This document shows, piece after piece, positions 7,888 through 16,567 of a stretch of DNA of 64,000 bases (position 1 is the stretch's first letter; every line of letters begins with the position of its first letter). The translations under genes were made by a program, and so were the position numbers. The notes under the pieces are model-generated. The model was not told the DNA's origin. It did no database searches and saw only the letters and a list, made by a program, of their open reading frames with translations. This DNA comes from SVFI01 sp045588655 (GTDB lineage: Bacteria > Bacillota > Clostridia > Lachnospirales > Lachnospiraceae), in assembly GCA_045588655.1 (NCBI GenBank), contig JAZNEP010000044.1:1-64000 (forward strand). Direction: 5' to 3'.

Positions 7888-8742
7888 ATGAATAGTATTG
7901 AAATACATGACCTTACAAAAAAATATGGTGACTATGTGGCGGTTGATCACATTTCGTTTCAAGTAAGAGAAGGGAGCCTGATTGGATTTTTGGGGGTGAA
8001 TGGAGCTGGTAAAACCACAGTGATTAATATGCTGGCAACTTTATTAAAGCCGGATGAAGGTGTGGTTAAAATCTGCGGATATGAGCTTGGTAGAGAGGAT
8101 AGTGAAATTAGAAAGAACATAGGGATTGTTTATCAGCAAAATTGTTTGGACGATTTGCTGAGTGTACAGGAAAACCTGATTTGTAGAGGTGTGCTACATG
8201 GCATTTCTAGGAAAGAAGCCAAGGTACAGTGTGATAAACTGGCAGAGACATTGAAATTAGACGAAATTTTGAAGAAAAAATATAGGATGTTATCCGGTGG
8301 TCAGAAAAGAAGATGTGAGATTGCGGCAGCACTGATGCATGCACCCAAAATATTATTTCTGGATGAACCTACAACAGGGTTAGATCCTGCAACCAGAATG
8401 GATGTCTGGAATATAGTGCAAAAGTTGCAGCAAGAAGAAACAATGACAGTATTTTTGACGACGCATTATATGGAAGAAGCAGCCAAAGCGGATGATATTA
8501 TTATAATAGATCATGGAAAAATTGTGACAGCAGGAACTCCGTTTGAATTAAAAGAGAGGTATGCAAAAGACAAACTAAAACTTTATTTTACGGATAAGTG
8601 CGTGACTATACCTATGGAATCGACGTTGGAAGCAGTACCGATCATTCAGAAACACAAAGACGAAATAAAAGGATTTGAAGTGATTCAAGGGAACATGGAT
8701 GATGTGTTTGTAAATGTAGTCGGAAAAGAACTGGACAAGTAG
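7888..8742 (+). CDS. ABC-2 type transporter ATP-binding protein
   Basis: Nucleotide-binding subunit of a second exporter, 284 residues, of the CcmA/NatA/DrrA type. Walker A is GVNGAGKTT at 36-44, the Q-loop is in GIVYQQNCLDD, the signature is LSGGQKRRCEIAAALM, Walker B is ILFLDEPTTGLD, and the H-loop is in FLTTHYMEEA. The roughly 60 residues after the ATPase fold form the extension typical of drug-export ATPases. ATG 7888 follows an AGACGAGG site. It lies about 100 bases after the first exporter, so it may have its own promoter. The permease follows after nine bases. Confidence 0.92.
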   Translation: MNSIEIHDLTKKYGDYVAVDHISFQVREGSLIGFLGVNGAGKTTVINMLATLLKPDEGVVKICGYELGREDSEIRKNIGIVYQQNCLDDLLSVQENLICRGVLHGISRKEAKVQCDKLAETLKLDEILKKKYRMLSGGQKRRCEIAAALMHAPKILFLDEPTTGLDPATRMDVWNIVQKLQQEETMTVFLTTHYMEEAAKADDIIIIDHGKIVTAGTPFELKERYAKDKLKLYFTDKCVTIPMESTLEAVPIIQKHKDEIKGFEVIQGNMDDVFVNVVGKELDK

Positions 8743-8751
8743 AGGGAGAAG

Positions 8752-9669
8752 ATGATGATGGAACAATTTTTCGTATTAACAGTAAGAAATATAAAAGTAT
8801 ATTTGCGGGATAGAGGAGCTGTGTTTTTTTCACTTTTATCTGCAGTGATTGTGATAGGTCTTATGGTATTCTTTCTTGGTGATATGAGTATTGAATCGCT
8901 TTTGGAAGTCTTAGACAGTTTTTCCCTAAAAGAGCATGAAGAGAATAAGAAAAATGCAGAACTGCTGGTCCTGTCATGGACCTGTGCCGGAATCCTGGCT
9001 ATTAATTCCGTGACGGTAAGTCTAGCAGTATATTCCGGGATGATTAAGGATAGAGTAAATGGAAGATTGAATGCGATTTACACAGCGCCAATCAGTCGCA
9101 TGAAAATATCCTTGAGCTATATTGCTGCAGCGTGGACGGCATCCGTATTTATATGTCTGCTTACATTGGCAATTACGGAAGTGTATGGGATGGTTAGCGG
9201 TATGCAACCATATACGATAATGGAACATGTCGAATTGATCGCGATGATTATGATGAATTCGTTTGTGTATGCAGCTCTAATGTACCCATTAGCGCTGATA
9301 GCAAAAACAGAAGGGGCGTGGAGCGGTTTTGGTACAGTGATAGGAACTTTGGTTGGATTCTTAGGCGGAATCTATATTCCAATCGGTTCTTTATCGGACA
9401 GTATTGCGAATTTAATGAAGTGTACGCCTATCATTTATGGTACGTCCATGTTTCGAAAAGTTATGACAAAGTCAGTTATGGAAACGACCTTCGACGGAGT
9501 GACGGTAGATATGGTAGAGAAATATAGGGAAATGATGGGTATTCAACTGACGGTTGCAGATTATACGCTAAAACTAAGGGATGAATGGATAATTTTGTTT
9601 GTATGTGGTATAATCTTTCTTATGATTGGCATGTGCATGTTAAAATATGAAAAAAAGGTCGATCGATAA
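8752..9669 (+). CDS. ABC-2 type transporter permease
   Basis: Membrane subunit of the second exporter, 305 residues. It starts with a cytoplasmic segment and a first helix (FFSLLSAVIVIGLMVFFLG), followed by a long extracellular loop (about 45-75) and then five further hydrophobic segments. This matches ABC2_membrane proteins. The conserved RVNGRLNAIYTAPISRMK intracellular stretch and the GGIYIPIGSL region before the last helices are typical. Three ATG codons in a row (8752, 8755, 8758) follow the GAGGGAGAAG site; 8755 or 8758 is equally possible. It pairs with the ATPase just upstream and precedes the LytTR/DUF3021 pair by 12 bases, suggesting one operon. Confidence 0.88.
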   Translation: MMMEQFFVLTVRNIKVYLRDRGAVFFSLLSAVIVIGLMVFFLGDMSIESLLEVLDSFSLKEHEENKKNAELLVLSWTCAGILAINSVTVSLAVYSGMIKDRVNGRLNAIYTAPISRMKISLSYIAAAWTASVFICLLTLAITEVYGMVSGMQPYTIMEHVELIAMIMMNSFVYAALMYPLALIAKTEGAWSGFGTVIGTLVGFLGGIYIPIGSLSDSIANLMKCTPIIYGTSMFRKVMTKSVMETTFDGVTVDMVEKYREMMGIQLTVADYTLKLRDEWIILFVCGIIFLMIGMCMLKYEKKVDR

Positions 9670-9681
9670 AAGAGGTATAGT

Positions 9682-10116
9682 ATGAAAATTACAATTGAAG
9701 TACCGAAACCCGGGGAAGAGGACGAGATTATTGTTCGGTGTGCCTCTTTGGATGAAAGAATGTTGAAGATGCTTCAGGCATTACGTGCGGAAGATAAGTT
9801 GACAGGTTACATAGAAGATAAAATTGTAAAATTATCTTTAAAAGAACTTTTCTATTTTGAAGCAGTGGATAACAAGGTTTTTTCCTACACAGCAAAAGAA
9901 ACCTACGAGATACATAAAAAATTATATGAAATTGAGCAGGAGTTTGAACACACAGATTTTTTACGTATTTCGAAATCAGTTATAGTGAATGTTTCCAAAA
10001 TTGCTTATGTAAAACCTATTTTTAACGGTCGTTTTGAGGCATCGTTGAAAAATGGTGAAAAAGTAATTGTTTCTCGCCAATATGTATCGGAATTAAAGAA
10101 AAAGATAGGGATATAG
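9682..10116 (+). CDS. LytTR domain DNA-binding regulator without receiver domain
   Basis: Protein of 144 residues whose C-terminal 100 residues form a LytTR DNA-binding domain (KELFYFEAVDNKVFSYTA; FLRISKSVIVNVSKIAYVKP; NGEKVIVSRQYVSELKKKIG). The first about 45 residues are a short ITIEVPKPGEEDEIIVR strand region seen in stand-alone LytTR regulators. There is no receiver domain, so activity is not controlled by direct phosphorylation. It is followed after nine bases by a DUF3021 membrane protein, a pairing widespread in Firmicutes in which the membrane protein is thought to restrain the regulator. It probably controls its own operon with the ABC exporter upstream. Confidence 0.88.
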   Translation: MKITIEVPKPGEEDEIIVRCASLDERMLKMLQALRAEDKLTGYIEDKIVKLSLKELFYFEAVDNKVFSYTAKETYEIHKKLYEIEQEFEHTDFLRISKSVIVNVSKIAYVKPIFNGRFEASLKNGEKVIVSRQYVSELKKKIGI

Positions 10117-10125
10117 GAGGACAGA

Positions 10126-10551
10126 ATGAAGACACTTTCAAATTTTATAAAATGGTTTTTCTATATTACAGTAGGTATATTGGTTGTATGTGGAGCAGGT
10201 TATGCCTCCGCAGGAGTTGAAACGGTTGCAGTGGATGTTTTCGGAAAGATTTTATTATCCGCATTTATTACTACCTTGATAACGCTTATATTTCGACCAA
10301 AAGAGGATGACGAAAAAAAGCGTTTCGGTGTAAAAATGGTAGTACACTATTTGATTTTATATGTAACTATGTGTTTCATGGGCGGCTGGTTTGGCTGGAT
10401 AGAAATGAATTTGGTCGGGATCTTAGTGATGGCGATCTATGTGGGGCTTGTGTATATTCTGGCGTTTACTACCCACTACATCATTGATGTCAAGCAGGCC
10501 GGTGAGATTAACAAGAGATTACAAGAAAAGTATGGCGATGAGGAGCCGTAA
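10126..10551 (+). CDS. DUF3021 family membrane protein
   Basis: Membrane protein of 141 residues with four hydrophobic segments (about 10-28, 40-58, 70-90, 98-118) and a charged C-terminus. The overall layout and the order after a LytTR gene match DUF3021 proteins. Such proteins are inferred to be membrane inhibitors of the cognate LytTR regulator, similar to LytTR regulatory systems in streptococci. GGAGGAC is placed just before ATG 10126. The Arg-rich loop RPKEDDEKKRF lies between helices two and three. Confidence 0.82.
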   Translation: MKTLSNFIKWFFYITVGILVVCGAGYASAGVETVAVDVFGKILLSAFITTLITLIFRPKEDDEKKRFGVKMVVHYLILYVTMCFMGGWFGWIEMNLVGILVMAIYVGLVYILAFTTHYIIDVKQAGEINKRLQEKYGDEEP

Positions 10552-10578
10552 AAAGGGAAACGTTTGCGGAGGCATTGT

Positions 10579-11073
10579 ATGGTAACACCAAAAGATGGGA
10601 AAAGAATTTCTAAGATTGATATGTATTTAAATTGCGCAGAGAATTTTGCTTACAGAAGTACATGCATCAAACGCAAATACGGAGCGGTAATTGTGAAAAA
10701 TGATGTAGTGATTTCTACGGGCTATAATGGTTCTCCACGTGGCTTTGAGAATTGCTGTGATTTGGGAAATTGCCCGCGTATGGAAAGGGGTATGCATCAA
10801 GGGGAAGGTTATGGAATGTGTCGGGCAATTCATGCGGAAGCCAATGCACTTTTAAATTGTTCAAGAGAACAAACAATCGGAGCTGACTTGTATTTAACAG
10901 GTATTAATCCCGGTGATAATTCTATTCATAGAGCAAAACCGTGTCCAATATGTGCAAGAACCATAATACAAGCAGGGATTCATAATGTAATTATGCGACA
11001 GGGCGAAGGGCCTGATAATTATCTCGCGCTACCGGCAATGGAGTTACAGTGGGTAGTAGATGATGATAAATGA
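10579..11073 (+). CDS. dCMP deaminase / ComEB-like zinc deaminase
   Basis: Zinc-dependent deoxycytidylate deaminase, which converts dCMP to dUMP and so feeds dTMP synthesis. The zinc and catalytic motif HAEANALL and the later PCPICART Cys pair are both present, with KRKYGAVIVKNDVVISTGYN at the start of the fold. The insert with FENCCDLGNCPRM is typical of bacterial dCMP deaminases. The frame is open back to TTG 10564, but ATG 10579 has GCGGAGG (10566-10572) at good spacing and gives a normal N-terminus (165 residues). Its neighbours are unrelated in function. Confidence 0.9.
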   Translation: MVTPKDGKRISKIDMYLNCAENFAYRSTCIKRKYGAVIVKNDVVISTGYNGSPRGFENCCDLGNCPRMERGMHQGEGYGMCRAIHAEANALLNCSREQTIGADLYLTGINPGDNSIHRAKPCPICARTIIQAGIHNVIMRQGEGPDNYLALPAMELQWVVDDDK

Positions 11074-11119
11074 TAGCTGTGCATAGTGACGCAAAGAAGC
11101 AGGAGGATGGAATTTAAGT

Positions 11120-12472
11120 ATGGAAACAACAAAAGAATTGGAAATATTCCGTAGTGCACCGGTACCGAAAGCGGTGCTGAAAAATGCTATACCGGCAATG
11201 ATTGCCATGCTTATGGTGCTGATTTATAATCTGGCAGATACGTTCTTCATAGGTTTGACCAGGGACGCATATCAGCTGGCCGCAGTTTCTATGGCAACTC
11301 CTGTATTTCTCATCTTTATGTCGATAGGTACCGTGTTTGGTATTGGCGGAACATCTGTGATTTCCAGAGCTCTTGGGGAAGGAAAGACGGATTACGCCAA
11401 GAGAGCAAGTTCCTTCTGTATGTGGAGTTGTGTTAGTGTGGGCGTTGTTATGTCGGCGTTATTTTTTATTTTTATGGAGGATATTTTGGTGATGATGGGC
11501 ACGAGTGCGGAGACCTATGGATTTGCCAAATCCTATCTTACCATTGTAACCTTTAGTGGTCCATTTGTGCTGATTGCGAATTGTTTTTCGAATGTAATCC
11601 GTGCGGAAGGACAGGCCGGAAAAGCAATGATGGGACAATTGCTTGGTAATCTGCTGAATATTGTTCTGGATCCCATTATGATTTTGGCATTTGGTTGGGG
11701 CATTACCGGTGCAGCGATTGCGACAGCCATAGGTAATACATTTGGTGCCTGTTATTATCTCATGTATTTTTTACGTGGTAAGTCGATTCTCAGTATCCAT
11801 CCGAAGGATTTCACCGCTGGAAACAAAGTATGTAGTGGTATTTTAATTATCGGAATTCCGGCTTCACTTGGTTCCTTATTGATGAGTGTTTCACAGATTG
11901 TCATGAATGGACAGATGGCCTCTTTTGGGGATATGGCAGTTGCAGGAGTCGGCGTAGCATCCAAGGTGACCATGATAACCGGTATGATATGTATTGGCTT
12001 CGGTCAAGGGGTACAAGCGTTGCTTGGCTATTGTGTCGGAGCAAATTTGTGGGATCGATTTAAAAAGGTAATGCGTTTTTCGATATTTTTTGCGTTGGGT
12101 CTGAGCGTAGCGATGACCGTGATTTGTTATCTGTTTACCAATCAGATTGTCAGCATATTCCTTACGGAACAGGCTGCTTTTACATACGCGGTACAGTTTG
12201 TGAGAATTTTATTATCAACTAGCTTTTTATTTGGCGTATTTTTTGTTTTGGTGAACGCGCTTCAGGCAGCAGGTGCGGCGATTCCTGCACTTGTGATTAA
12301 TTTGAGTCGTCAGGGCTTTATTTACATCCCTACGTTATTTATACTGAAAGCAAGTATGGGAGAAAATGGTCTTGCATGGGCACAGCCTGTTGCAGATTTA
12401 CTCTCGACCATGCTCGTAGTGGTACTTTACATCATAACGATGAAAAGAATGGAAATGAAAAAAACAAAATAA
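11120..12472 (+). CDS. MATE family multidrug/sodium antiporter
   Basis: Integral membrane protein of 450 residues with about 12 helices arranged as two related halves, as in MATE transporters. Typical stretches are IPAMIAMLMVLIYNLADTFF at the start, FGIGGTSVISRALGEG, and in the second half IGFGQGVQALLGYCVGA. The family exports cationic drugs and metabolites using a Na+ or H+ gradient. AGGAGGATGG precedes the start at 11120. A hairpin terminator follows, so the gene is probably monocistronic or the last of a short unit with the deaminase. Confidence 0.92.
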   Translation: METTKELEIFRSAPVPKAVLKNAIPAMIAMLMVLIYNLADTFFIGLTRDAYQLAAVSMATPVFLIFMSIGTVFGIGGTSVISRALGEGKTDYAKRASSFCMWSCVSVGVVMSALFFIFMEDILVMMGTSAETYGFAKSYLTIVTFSGPFVLIANCFSNVIRAEGQAGKAMMGQLLGNLLNIVLDPIMILAFGWGITGAAIATAIGNTFGACYYLMYFLRGKSILSIHPKDFTAGNKVCSGILIIGIPASLGSLLMSVSQIVMNGQMASFGDMAVAGVGVASKVTMITGMICIGFGQGVQALLGYCVGANLWDRFKKVMRFSIFFALGLSVAMTVICYLFTNQIVSIFLTEQAAFTYAVQFVRILLSTSFLFGVFFVLVNALQAAGAAIPALVINLSRQGFIYIPTLFILKASMGENGLAWAQPVADLLSTMLVVVLYIITMKRMEMKKTK

Positions 12473-12489
12473 GGGAAAATCATGTAATT

Positions 12490-12515
12490 AAGACAGTCGA
12501 AAGGCTGTCTTTTAC
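12490..12515 (+). terminator. Terminator after the MATE gene
   Basis: AAGACAG (12490-12496) pairs with CTGTCTT (12505-12511), with a short T-rich tail after it. Confidence 0.65.
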
Positions 12516-12587
12516 TATTTTTGTCCAATCAATTAACCATTTTATAAAAAAGCAAGGATAGAATCCGTTTCCGAATTGTTTTATACA

Positions 12588-12601
12588 TATAAGCGCTTAT
12601 A
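12588..12601. promoter_or_regulatory. 14-bp perfect palindrome before the ECF sigma gene
   Basis: TATAAGCGCTTATA is a perfect palindrome located between the MATE terminator and the AAAGGAGG site of the sigma gene. Its position fits an operator for a dimeric repressor, or a short hairpin in the leader. Function is inferred only from symmetry and location. Confidence 0.35.
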
Positions 12602-12619
12602 GCAGGAAAGGAGGAGCAA

Positions 12620-13126
12620 ATGGAGAAGAATGAACTCGTCCGCATATATGACATGTATTTCCGTATGGTATATAAAGTATGTTTTTTGTATATGAAAAAT
12701 CATGCGGATGCACAGGATATGACGCAGGAAACATTCTGTCAGATGCTTCGCAAACCGATTCGCTATGAAACGGAGGAAAAAACGAAGGCATGGCTAATTG
12801 TCACGGCGTCGAATCTTTGCAAAAACCAACTCAAAAAATGGTGGTTCAAAAGAAGAGTCTCTTTTGATGATTCTGTTGGAACGTTAGAAAAAAACATCGG
12901 GGATATGGAACGCCATTCCTTTGTGGGTGCAAATGAATCTGAATACAGTGAGGTTTATGCAAGTGTGATGGGATTAGAAGAAAAATATGCGATTCCTACC
13001 TATCTGTATTATTACGAGGGTTATAAAACAGCTGAGATTGCTGAGATGTTACACGAAAAGCAGTCGACGATTCAGACACGTTTGGCTAAGGCGCGCCAGT
13101 TATTGAAATTGGAACTGACAGAGTAA
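12620..13126 (+). CDS. ECF-type RNA polymerase sigma factor
   Basis: Alternative sigma factor of 168 residues. Region 2 covers about residues 8-75 (YDMYFRMVYKVCFLYMKN, DAQDMTQETFCQML, with AWLIVTASNLCKNQLKKWW for promoter melting), and region 4 covers about 110-165 (YYYEGYKTAEIAEMLHEKQS, then a recognition helix ending in QTRLAKARQLLKLEL). It starts behind GGAAAGGAGGAGC. The next gene, 12 bases later, encodes a membrane protein in the place where an anti-sigma factor is expected. The signal and targets are unknown. Confidence 0.92.
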   Translation: MEKNELVRIYDMYFRMVYKVCFLYMKNHADAQDMTQETFCQMLRKPIRYETEEKTKAWLIVTASNLCKNQLKKWWFKRRVSFDDSVGTLEKNIGDMERHSFVGANESEYSEVYASVMGLEEKYAIPTYLYYYEGYKTAEIAEMLHEKQSTIQTRLAKARQLLKLELTE

Positions 13127-13138
13127 AGGAGGATCATC

Positions 13139-14179
13139 ATGAAGAAAAGTGAATATATCCACGTGATAGAAAGTATGGATCCCAGGCCGGGAGTAAAAGA
13201 AGAAATCTGGGAGAATATAAACAAAGAAAAAAGCAGAAGAAAAAAAGAAGCTGCTTGGAAATATGTTGCAGCGGCGCTAGTGGTGATTGGGGTGGCTACC
13301 TTCTCACTACCGGCGGTTGCATCGGGGATACGGTCTCTGATATTGCATGAGATGCCATTTTATGAGCCAATGGCAGAAAAAATTGAAACAGGGATTTATT
13401 CCAAATCGGATGAACATGTGCAAATGACGGTAGAAGAAATCCTTTCAGATGGGATGTGTGTTTACCTGACAGTTTGCTATACTGCGCTGGATGAGGTGGG
13501 ACGTGCATGGCTTTCTGAATATGAACTGCCTGCTGCGCAGTACGAAAGCAATCTACATTTAAAGCCATATGTTGAAGATTATAGAGTCAGTGGAACCAAT
13601 TACTCTTGGAGGACCATCGAAAGGGAAGAACTTGCACAGGAAAATGAACGTCGATTTCTTCTGATATTGGAAACCATGAGTCGTGATTACGACTCGGGCA
13701 GAGGGGTTTTGTCCTATCCGATGACAGATACACTGGAAGAGACGATACTCAAAATCGATGGAAATGTGACAGTAGTTTCGTGTGCACTCACTGGCAAGGA
13801 GCCGATATCCGAATTATATCAGCCAACTTATATAGAGATTTCGCCGATGTCCTATGTCGTTTATGCGAAAAACATTGGAGTCTATGAAAGAAGTGTCCAC
13901 GGAGATATCCTTACAGAGAAATGGCTGATGCCCAAGGAGGAGATGGATGCGCTGGAAGAAGCTTTTTTGATTATGGAAGATGGAAGTCGCTATCCGATCA
14001 GAAGCGTGAGCACCGGTGCCACAACTTCGAAGGAAACAAACCAGCATTCAGATTTAGTGTTGCTGAGCGGAATGTTTTCTGAAACCGGAGAAGATGGAAA
14101 GGAAAAACCGAGTCTGATTGACCCCGATTCCGTGGTAGGAATAGAAATCAAGGGTGTGTATCATAAGCTGGAGAAATAG
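13139..14179 (+). CDS. Putative membrane anti-sigma factor (DUF4179-like)
   Basis: Protein of 346 residues with a short cytoplasmic N-terminus (about 1-43, including PGVKEEIWENINKEKSRRKK), one membrane segment at about 44-62 (YVAAALVVIGVATFSLPAVA), and a large external domain. The layout and its place right after an ECF sigma gene match DUF4179-type anti-sigma proteins, which hold the sigma factor at the membrane until a signal arrives. No zinc-finger Cys/His motif is seen in the cytoplasmic part, unlike the second ECF operon of this window. The external domain has no motif I recognise. Confidence 0.75.
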   Translation: MKKSEYIHVIESMDPRPGVKEEIWENINKEKSRRKKEAAWKYVAAALVVIGVATFSLPAVASGIRSLILHEMPFYEPMAEKIETGIYSKSDEHVQMTVEEILSDGMCVYLTVCYTALDEVGRAWLSEYELPAAQYESNLHLKPYVEDYRVSGTNYSWRTIEREELAQENERRFLLILETMSRDYDSGRGVLSYPMTDTLEETILKIDGNVTVVSCALTGKEPISELYQPTYIEISPMSYVVYAKNIGVYERSVHGDILTEKWLMPKEEMDALEEAFLIMEDGSRYPIRSVSTGATTSKETNQHSDLVLLSGMFSETGEDGKEKPSLIDPDSVVGIEIKGVYHKLEK

Positions 14180-14192
14180 GAAAAAGCAACAA

Positions 14193-14234
14193 AAAAGACT
14201 CAGCCTCTTGTTTGCAGGAGGCTGAGTCTTTTTA
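14193..14234. terminator. Bidirectional terminator between convergent genes
   Basis: GACTCAGCCTC (14197-14207) pairs with GAGGCTGAGTC (14218-14228). It is flanked by A and T runs on both sides, so it can serve both the anti-sigma gene and the reverse-strand fusion gene. The stop codon of the latter lies in the T run. Confidence 0.85.
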
Positions 14235-16406
14235 TTCTTCGGATGTTTCAAGACGATTAATAAATTGCTGTGCTGCTTGTGAAATTTCTTTCGGGAGGAA
14301 AAATGCCATATAAGGATTTCCCGGAATCTCAACCACTTCCTGAATGTCAGGATTGGTGATTAAAGATTCGTGTAATTTGCGCCAATCGGATTCCGGATAA
14401 TAGTAGACGCCTTCACAGCTCTGTGATCCCACAAGAGAGAGTACAGGTAAATCCTTTGGGTAGGTGACGCCGGATAGGCGCATATGATTGTCATAGCTTA
14501 GTTCATAGGCGCTTAGGTAAGATTGGTTACCGTTATGTACGTGATTGAGTTCTTCGAGCAGAGGAAGCGTATGCTCCGACTGCGTGTATTTGAACCATTC
14601 TTCCGTAAAAGGCCATGTCAAACGGTTTAAACCTGTATAGCGAAGGAAGCGATTACGTGGAGATAGCGCGAGGCTTTCTCTTTGAAGTCGGATACGGTAT
14701 GCATCCGCCGTAAGTCCCAGGGATGCTATTGTATCGTTTGGCTGCGTAGAGACAGCAGTATCAATGCCAATGATGGCTTCCACTTCCTTAGGATATTGCG
14801 TTGCATAGAGCAAAGCGTAGAGTCCCGAGATTTCGCTTGGCATGAAAATATAAGGACCGGATTCACCAAGTCCTGTCAGTGCAGTACGTATTTCATAGAC
14901 ATAACGGTCTGCGGTTCGTGGAATAGTCGTAGTATCACTAAATCCGCACCCAAAATAATCGAGCACAATTACCCGGTTGGATTCAGCGAGCCGGTTTGCA
15001 AGAGGACGCAGGGAAATGGTTGAGTATACATCGGTCGAACCACCGAGTAGTACAATCGTATGTTCCCCTTCTCCAACCACGTACGCGGCCATATTTAAAC
15101 CATCCACTTCTGTAAAAAGAATGTGCTCTTTTTCATAGGCCTCCAGTTTTGGCTGGCACTGCTTTGAAGAATTTACACTTTCCACCCGAACACATACCAC
15201 ATAATAAATCAAAAACACAATCGTAATACCGCACAAAACATAAAAATCCTTCTTTAACAGGCGTAAAATGAGTGGTTTTTTAGAAACTATCCGCACAATC
15301 AAATGATTGATTAAGGACAAAAGAAGCGCTGTCAGTGTAGTAAGCAGAGTAATTACGAGAATATAAAGCGCCAGATTATCAATGTTCCAAAGGAGTTCTT
15401 TATCCGATGCTGATCCGATGAGACGCATCCACAAAATGTGCATGAGATAGAATTCTGCGGTCACGGTACCAAAAAATCCAAGGACGTTATTTCTGATTTT
15501 AAGTTTCATACTACTGAGAATTAAAAGGAGTACAAAACAAACCGCGGAAATCATCTGGGCAATCAAAACAACCCAGTGCCATACAAAGTAGTGATAGGAA
15601 TTGCCGGACAATCCGAGCAAATAAGGCGTGTATTCTCCAACGCAGAAGCAAATCAAAAAAAGAATTCCGGTTGAAACGATGGTAGGGATATATTTTTTTT
15701 GTATGACAGACACCAGAGCAGACTCACGCTGTGCAAATATAAGACCAAGTGGAAATAATACAATGGAGTTGTACCACCAGTTTCCGTACATCCACCAGTC
15801 GCAAAATGCGATGTAAAGAGTAGTCAATATGCAGACAAGAATGGTTGCTATGGTGCGATTGAAAAAGCGAAAAGAAATCCAAAAAAACAGATACATAATC
15901 AGAATGGCATAGATAAACCAGGAATAGTCATTGAGCAAAATTGCGCCGCCCATATGAAATGGTGTTGGAATAAGAATTGTGTTTTCAGGACGGTAAATTC
16001 GTGGCAAATAAACCATAAGGAGAATCAAAATAAGATCGGAAAGTACCAAAATTAATATCGGTCGAAGACAACGGCGGATGAAAAAATGGTTCAAATAATT
16101 TTCTTTTGTATCATAACTTTTCATCAAACCGTAGCCGGAGCAGAAGAAAAAGAGCGCAACAAAAAGATAACCGATCGGAACAAACGGATTCAAGCCATGG
16201 ATTTTAATCTTGGCATCCAGCCAAGGAGCGCAGGTATTCTGGCCAATATGATGAAGCATGACACAAATGGCAGCAAACCCCTGCATAGCTTTGGTCTGTG
16301 AAAGCGAAAGAAATTCTTCGTGAAAGGTTCCCTTTGGACTGGATTTGGCACCCCAAAAAAGTAAGAGAAGCAATATAGGATAAGTGAGAAAAACGAGCCA
16401 ATTCAT
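14232..16406 (-). CDS. Membrane acyltransferase fused to a divergent alpha/beta-hydrolase domain
   Basis: A 724-residue fusion. Residues about 1-405 form an acyltransferase_3 (OatA/NolL-like) membrane domain with ten or so helices and the conserved His pair in VMLHHIGQ, the family that moves acyl groups onto sugars or cell-wall polymers. Residues about 420-720 form an extracellular alpha/beta-hydrolase fold (TIVLLGGSTDVYS, RVIVLDYFGCGFSD, GLYALLYATQYP). In that domain the usual nucleophile elbow (a His-Ser-x-Ser/Gly-Gly pattern) reads P523-S-E-I-S-G528, with Glu at the serine position, and the terminal His region reads GNPYM. It is therefore probably a binding rather than hydrolytic domain. 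The start at 16406 has AGGGAGGGC upstream; the longer frame to 16463 is unlikely. The gene stands alone and converges on the ECF operon. Confidence 0.82.
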   Translation of the reverse strand: MNWLVFLTYPILLLLLFWGAKSSPKGTFHEEFLSLSQTKAMQGFAAICVMLHHIGQNTCAPWLDAKIKIHGLNPFVPIGYLFVALFFFCSGYGLMKSYDTKENYLNHFFIRRCLRPILILVLSDLILILLMVYLPRIYRPENTILIPTPFHMGGAILLNDYSWFIYAILIMYLFFWISFRFFNRTIATILVCILTTLYIAFCDWWMYGNWWYNSIVLFPLGLIFAQRESALVSVIQKKYIPTIVSTGILFLICFCVGEYTPYLLGLSGNSYHYFVWHWVVLIAQMISAVCFVLLLILSSMKLKIRNNVLGFFGTVTAEFYLMHILWMRLIGSASDKELLWNIDNLALYILVITLLTTLTALLLSLINHLIVRIVSKKPLILRLLKKDFYVLCGITIVFLIYYVVCVRVESVNSSKQCQPKLEAYEKEHILFTEVDGLNMAAYVVGEGEHTIVLLGGSTDVYSTISLRPLANRLAESNRVIVLDYFGCGFSDTTTIPRTADRYVYEIRTALTGLGESGPYIFMPSEISGLYALLYATQYPKEVEAIIGIDTAVSTQPNDTIASLGLTADAYRIRLQRESLALSPRNRFLRYTGLNRLTWPFTEEWFKYTQSEHTLPLLEELNHVHNGNQSYLSAYELSYDNHMRLSGVTYPKDLPVLSLVGSQSCEGVYYYPESDWRKLHESLITNPDIQEVVEIPGNPYMAFFLPKEISQAAQQFINRLETSEE

Positions 16407-16567
16407 GAAAGCCCTCCCTGTATGTTTTATTTGAACTAAAAAGTAAAGCAAAGACGTAGACATTTTAACAAAAAGGCATTTTATAGTATATAATAATTGT
16501 TCGATTTATGTTATAATTCTTAATAAGATTGTAATTCACCGTTTGCTGGTGGGAAAGGTGGGAAACT

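Noticed and set aside
3551..10551. Agr-type quorum-sensing locus with AgrB and AgrD
   Set aside because: The kinase and regulator look AgrC/AgrA-like, but no AgrB-type peptidase and no AgrD-type propeptide were found in the intergenic stretches.
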